20,254 bases of DNA. Source: Flavobacterium sp. Lineage in GTDB: Bacteria; Bacteroidota; Bacteroidia; Flavobacteriales; Flavobacteriaceae. The stretch lies in the NCBI GenBank assembly GCA_012032075.1, contig JAAURU010000014.1, positions 1 through 20,254 of the forward strand, read 5' to 3'. Within the stretch, counting starts at the first letter, position 1. The number at the start of each line of letters is the position of its first letter. Shown piece by piece: positions 17,565-20,254 of the stretch. Below the pieces are notes generated by a model that was not told where the DNA came from, did not search any database, and was given only the letters and a program-made list of their open reading frames with translations. The position numbers and the translations under genes are program-made.

Positions 17565-17948
17565 ATGACTCAAATTACACCTATTTTATTACTGCTTTTA
17601 TTAAGTATCACTTTTTTACAATCGGGATATGATAAAATAAAGGATTGGAAAGGCAATGTGTCTTGGTTGAAAGGTCATTTTGAAGGCACTATTTTTGGGA
17701 AAACAGTACCTATGGCTTTATTTGTAATTCTAATACTTGAGATAATTTCTGGAGTAATGTGTGTTTCTGGAATTATAGAATTGGTAAACAATCCTACAAG
17801 TAGAGTGGGCTTTTATGGTGCTGTTTTGTCTTGTATAACGCTATTGTTTTTACTTTTTGGCCAACGAATTGCTAAAGATTATGATGGAGCAAGAACTATT
17901 GTTATCTATTTTATTCCAGCAATCATGGCTGTTTATATTTTGGGATAA
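17565..17948 (+). CDS. DoxX-family small integral membrane protein
   Basis: A 127-residue protein with four predicted membrane helices (about 5-20, 48-70, 82-98 and 108-126). The LQSGYDKIKDW segment after helix 1 is typical of DoxX-like proteins, as is the charged GQRIAKDYDGA loop before the last helix. Length is normal for the family. DoxX-like proteins are inner-membrane proteins linked in other bacteria to redox or quinone-related and oxidative-stress functions; the role here is unknown. It starts 4 bases after holB, indicating a shared transcript. A short hairpin overlaps its stop codon. Confidence 0.83.
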   Translation: MTQITPILLLLLLSITFLQSGYDKIKDWKGNVSWLKGHFEGTIFGKTVPMALFVILILEIISGVMCVSGIIELVNNPTSRVGFYGAVLSCITLLFLLFGQRIAKDYDGARTIVIYFIPAIMAVYILG

Positions 17949-17985
17949 ACCCAAAGAAAGTAAGTTGAATTTAGCATTTCTTTTT
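17939..17985 (+). terminator. Weak terminator candidate after the DoxX gene
   Basis: TTTGGG (17939-17944) and CCCAAA (17950-17955) form a 6-bp stem with a 5-base loop over the stop codon. About 25 bases later TTTCTTTTTAT provides a T-rich stretch, and AAAGAAA can pair with its TTTCTTT. The hairpin and the T-tract are not adjacent, so the call is tentative. Confidence 0.3.
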
Positions 17986-17995
17986 ATATAATAAA

Positions 17996-18020
17996 GCTTC
18001 TCGACTTCGCACGAAATGAA
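17996..18020. repeat. Possible remnant of a dispersed flavobacterial intergenic repeat
   Basis: CTTCTCGACTTCGCACGAAA, within a convergent intergenic gap, resembles the CTCGACTxCGCTCGAAxTGAC-type dispersed element often seen between genes in Flavobacteriaceae. Only one imperfect copy is visible here, so the identification rests on recollection of the family pattern and not on comparison within the window. Confidence 0.3.
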
Positions 18021-18255
18021 AATGAATAGGGAAAGATTTTGTAATGACCCTTTATTTCAAAGTAGCTCTATACATTCGTAATTCTTCCCAAGAGAAGCTA
18101 TCACCGTGTTTTTCTTTGAGTTGGCCTAATGGTTCATTATTGTACTCTTTAAAAACTTCTTTTAAGTTCTCAATTTTATCACTCGACAACACATCTGAAA
18201 TTTCCATGACTTCCATAGCTATTAACTTAGAAAATGATTGAAATCGTTGCTTCAG

Positions 18256-18576
18256 TTAGTTTACGTTTTTTGCGATATCTGCAATGGATAAATTTTCTTT
18301 CCACAACTCTAGTGTTTCTTCTATTGTTGGTTTTTTTGAAGGTTTCGATTTTTTCTTTTTTGGTTTTTCATAATGCGATATTGATTCTTCCTCTTCTTCA
18401 TCAACCAGAGTAGCAAATTCCCTTTTAAAACGTTCATTAACAACTACTAATTTATTTGTTTTGTAAACATTTATATCTTGGGAAATCAAATTTTCTTTAG
18501 AAATTGTTTTACCTCGAACAATTAAATTGACTAATAGTTTTGCTTTTTTCAGTTGTAAAATAGTGGCAATTTGCAT
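18256..18576 (-). CDS. Displaced C-terminal fragment of the helicase (linker and start of HTH)
   Basis: A 106-residue frame beginning MQIATILQLKKAKLL. It is best read as the continuation of the helicase after a one-base loss at 18599-18600, not as a separate gene. It contains a lysine/serine-rich linker (DEEEEESI, KPKKKKSKPSKKPT) and then TIEETLELWKENLSIADIAKNVN, the first half of an HTH_40-like helix-turn-helix known at the C-terminus of this helicase group. A stop at 18258-18256 interrupts the HTH; after local repair the remainder runs to 18052 (SKLIAMEVMEISDVL to RMYRATLK). Confidence 0.6.
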   Translation of the reverse strand: MQIATILQLKKAKLLVNLIVRGKTISKENLISQDINVYKTNKLVVVNERFKREFATLVDEEEEESISHYEKPKKKKSKPSKKPTIEETLELWKENLSIADIAKNVN

Positions 18577-18590
18577 TTCTTCTATAACTT

Positions 18591-20126
18591 CTAATTCATT
18601 AAAAAGGCTTTGGCTTTCTTGGTTCTTTTTATTTCTTCGATTTTTAATAAAAGATTTTCTGCAATAGCATCTAAAGTAACAAAAAAATAATCATGAGCCG
18701 CTTCACATCTTACTTTAACAAATTCATTATCAAGTGTTTCTTTGCTAAAAATAGCGTTTAATTGGGAAATAAATCTTTGAGAAGCATCTTCCAATGTACT
18801 TATTTTTTCATATTGAACAGTTGCCCATTTAATATGCTTAGATTTCAGTGATTTTGATTCTTCTGTTTTATAACTGTAAAAATGATTTCTCCATTCTTGA
18901 ATTAACTCTTTGAAATTAAACGTATTACATAAAAATTCTAACGTAAATTTTTTAGTTTCCTGAATTAATTCTTTTTGTAAAGTATCTTCTGAAGCTTTAT
19001 TTTCGGCATAATTTAACACATCGCTATCGCTTGAAATACCATTCATTTGAAGCGGAGACAGCAAAACTAAGCCGTTTAAAGAACGCAAACGTGAAAGAGC
19101 AACATAAGCTTGTCCAGGAGCAAAAACTTGCGATACATCTAAAGCAGCTTTGTCAAAGGTAAGTCCTTGACTTTTATGAACAGTTATTGCCCAAGCTAAT
19201 TTAATAGGGTAGTGTACAAAAGTTCCTATCACTTCTTCTTCAACTTCTTTTGTGTTTTCATTTATTTTGTATCGTATATTTTGCCACTCATAACGTTCTA
19301 CTTCAATGGTTTTATTTTCGTCTGGGAAATGAACTAAAATTTCATCACTTGAAATGGCTTTTATACTTCCCATTTTACCATTAAAATACTGTTTATCAAA
19401 GCTTAAGTCATTTTTAACAAACATAACTTGAGCACCAACTTTAATTTCTAGTGTTTCGTCAATTGGGAAAATTTTATCTGGAAAATCGTCAGTAATTTGT
19501 GCTTTGAAAGTGTATGATTTACCTTTTAAATCTTCCAAAGATTGTTGGTTGATTTGGTTTGCCTTAGAATTATGCGTTGTAAGTGTTATGTAACCTTCGT
19601 TTTCTTTAAGATTGAAGTTAGGTAGAACAAACTTATTTAACGCAACAACGTCGTTTTTTGTAATTTTATTCTGCCGTAAATTATTTAATATATCTATAAA
19701 AATTGCATCAGTTTGTCTGTAAATAGTTGTTAGTTCGATATATAAAGGAGGAAAATGTTGTATAACATGAGCGTTAAAAAAGAACATCCCCTTGTAATAA
19801 TTTCTCAATATTTGCCACTCTTCGTTTTTAACCACTGGAGGCAATTGTAATAAATCTCCAATAAAAAGAACCTGAACACCACCAAAAGGTCTTTCTGTTC
19901 TCCTTGTTTTGCGCATCATGAAGTCAATAGCATCTAAAACATCGGCACGAAGCATTGAAACTTCATCAATAATTAACAATTCCATGTTACGAATGACAGA
20001 ACGCTTCGTTTGATTCATTCTAAAATGTCTGCCAAGCGAACTTCTACTTTCAAATTTAATTCCTCCTGAAAAATTAGAAACGTCATTAAGATCTGGAAGA
20101 AAAGCAGCAAAAGGCAATTGGAACAT
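18591..20126 (-). CDS. Main open frame of the Pif1/RecD-like helicase (motor domains II-VI)
   Basis: A 511-residue frame holding most of the helicase motor. Motifs in order: Walker B in LLIIDEVSMLRADVLDAIDF (about 51-70), motif III GDLLQLPPV (about 90-98), IYRQTD (about 135-140), the SH3-like insertion region (GAQVMFVKND, about 230-240; NGKMGSI), TVHKSQGLTFD (about 314-324) and VALSRLRSLNGLVLLSPL (about 342-359). These define an SF1B 5'-3' DNA helicase of the Pif1/RecD2 group, acting on genomic DNA in repair or replication. The ATG at 20126 is not the true start: the Walker A and N-terminus lie upstream across a one-base frameshift. The true C-terminus also continues past 18591 after another frameshift. 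It is convergent with holB-doxX. Confidence 0.88.
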   Translation of the reverse strand: MFQLPFAAFLPDLNDVSNFSGGIKFESRSSLGRHFRMNQTKRSVIRNMELLIIDEVSMLRADVLDAIDFMMRKTRRTERPFGGVQVLFIGDLLQLPPVVKNEEWQILRNYYKGMFFFNAHVIQHFPPLYIELTTIYRQTDAIFIDILNNLRQNKITKNDVVALNKFVLPNFNLKENEGYITLTTHNSKANQINQQSLEDLKGKSYTFKAQITDDFPDKIFPIDETLEIKVGAQVMFVKNDLSFDKQYFNGKMGSIKAISSDEILVHFPDENKTIEVERYEWQNIRYKINENTKEVEEEVIGTFVHYPIKLAWAITVHKSQGLTFDKAALDVSQVFAPGQAYVALSRLRSLNGLVLLSPLQMNGISSDSDVLNYAENKASEDTLQKELIQETKKFTLEFLCNTFNFKELIQEWRNHFYSYKTEESKSLKSKHIKWATVQYEKISTLEDASQRFISQLNAIFSKETLDNEFVKVRCEAAHDYFFVTLDAIAENLLLKIEEIKRTKKAKAFLMN

Positions 20127-20254
20127 AGAATGAATGGTAACTCCACCAGCATTTTAAAGCGGCAATTCCTGTGGGTGCAACAACTACTGTGTTTTTGTGT
20201 GTAGTTGCTATAATTTCTTTAAGTAAAGTAGTTTTACCTGTTCCTGCTTTTCCT

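Larger units (their letters stand above)
18052..20254 (-). pseudogene. Frameshifted Pif1/RecD-like SF1 helicase with C-terminal HTH tail (whole gene span, 5' end beyond the right edge)
   Basis: Reading across several frames gives one continuous helicase of about 735 visible residues. At the right edge, GKAGTGKTTLL (Walker A) and VVVAPTGIAAL are followed by an extra base in the plus-strand T4 run 20152-20155; deleting it restores NAGGVTIHSMFQLPF. The body runs to 18591. One missing T at 18599-18600 restores FLNELEVIEEMQIATILQ and joins the next part. Around 18230-18260 three further missing bases (near 18258, in A4 18231-18234 and in TT 18238-18239) restore a helix-turn-helix, IAKNVNLTEATISNHFSKLI, and the protein then ends at TAA 18054-18052. 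All conserved motifs survive, and the breaks are single bases in short homopolymers. This argues for sequencing error over decay, but as written the gene is broken. Confidence 0.75.

Noticed and set aside
18044..18241. Plus-strand 65-codon open frame
   Set aside because: It lies opposite the displaced tail of the helicase, whose repaired minus-strand reading (ending RMYRATLK) is far more protein-like.

Overview
The window looks like a chromosomal segment of a Bacteroidota bacterium, most likely a member of the Flavobacteriaceae. The DNA is very AT-rich. Two start regions carry the Bacteroidota promoter pattern (TTTG, about 18 bases, TAnnTTTG), and typical Shine-Dalgarno sites are not evident. 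About three quarters of the window codes for proteins of type IX secretion (T9SS) and gliding-type surface systems, which are found only in this phylum.

Region 1 (1-15870, minus strand) is a surface/secretion locus read right to left. From a promoter at 15841-15870 come a small exported protein of unknown function (15371-15799) and an exported beta-helix-like protein (14052-15329). A perfect 14-bp hairpin (13993-14026) follows. Then come a secreted Ig-like protein with a type B T9SS sorting domain (12499-13950), a PorP/SprF-family outer-membrane protein with a very long coiled coil and a C-terminal SPOR-like domain (9936-12482), and a giant SprB-like adhesin. The adhesin's first ~3,270 residues fill 1-9824 and it runs off the left edge with at least 27 SprB-type repeats. 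The parts suggest a T9SS cargo/adhesin locus in which the PorP/SprF protein serves one or both type B cargo proteins. Its tail would be expected to reach into the periplasm and contact peptidoglycan; that is inference.

Region 2 (15871-17948, plus strand) begins with an AT-rich divergent intergenic stretch. It continues with holB (DNA polymerase III delta' subunit) and, four bases later, a small DoxX-family membrane protein.

Region 3 (18052 to the right edge, minus strand) is a Pif1/RecD-like SF1 helicase with a C-terminal helix-turn-helix tail, convergent with holB-doxX. As written, the gene is broken by about five single-base indels, mostly in homopolymer runs. Each break can be repaired to a sensible protein. 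A similar one-base loss separates the adhesin's signal peptide from its body, and the PorP/SprF gene begins with TTG where one base fewer would give ATG. Together these suggest homopolymer errors in the assembly, although true gene decay cannot be excluded from the sequence.

The most unusual single item is the PorP/SprF barrel-coiled coil-SPOR fusion placed between two T9SS type B surface proteins. No RNA genes, CRISPR arrays, insertion sequences or integrases were seen.
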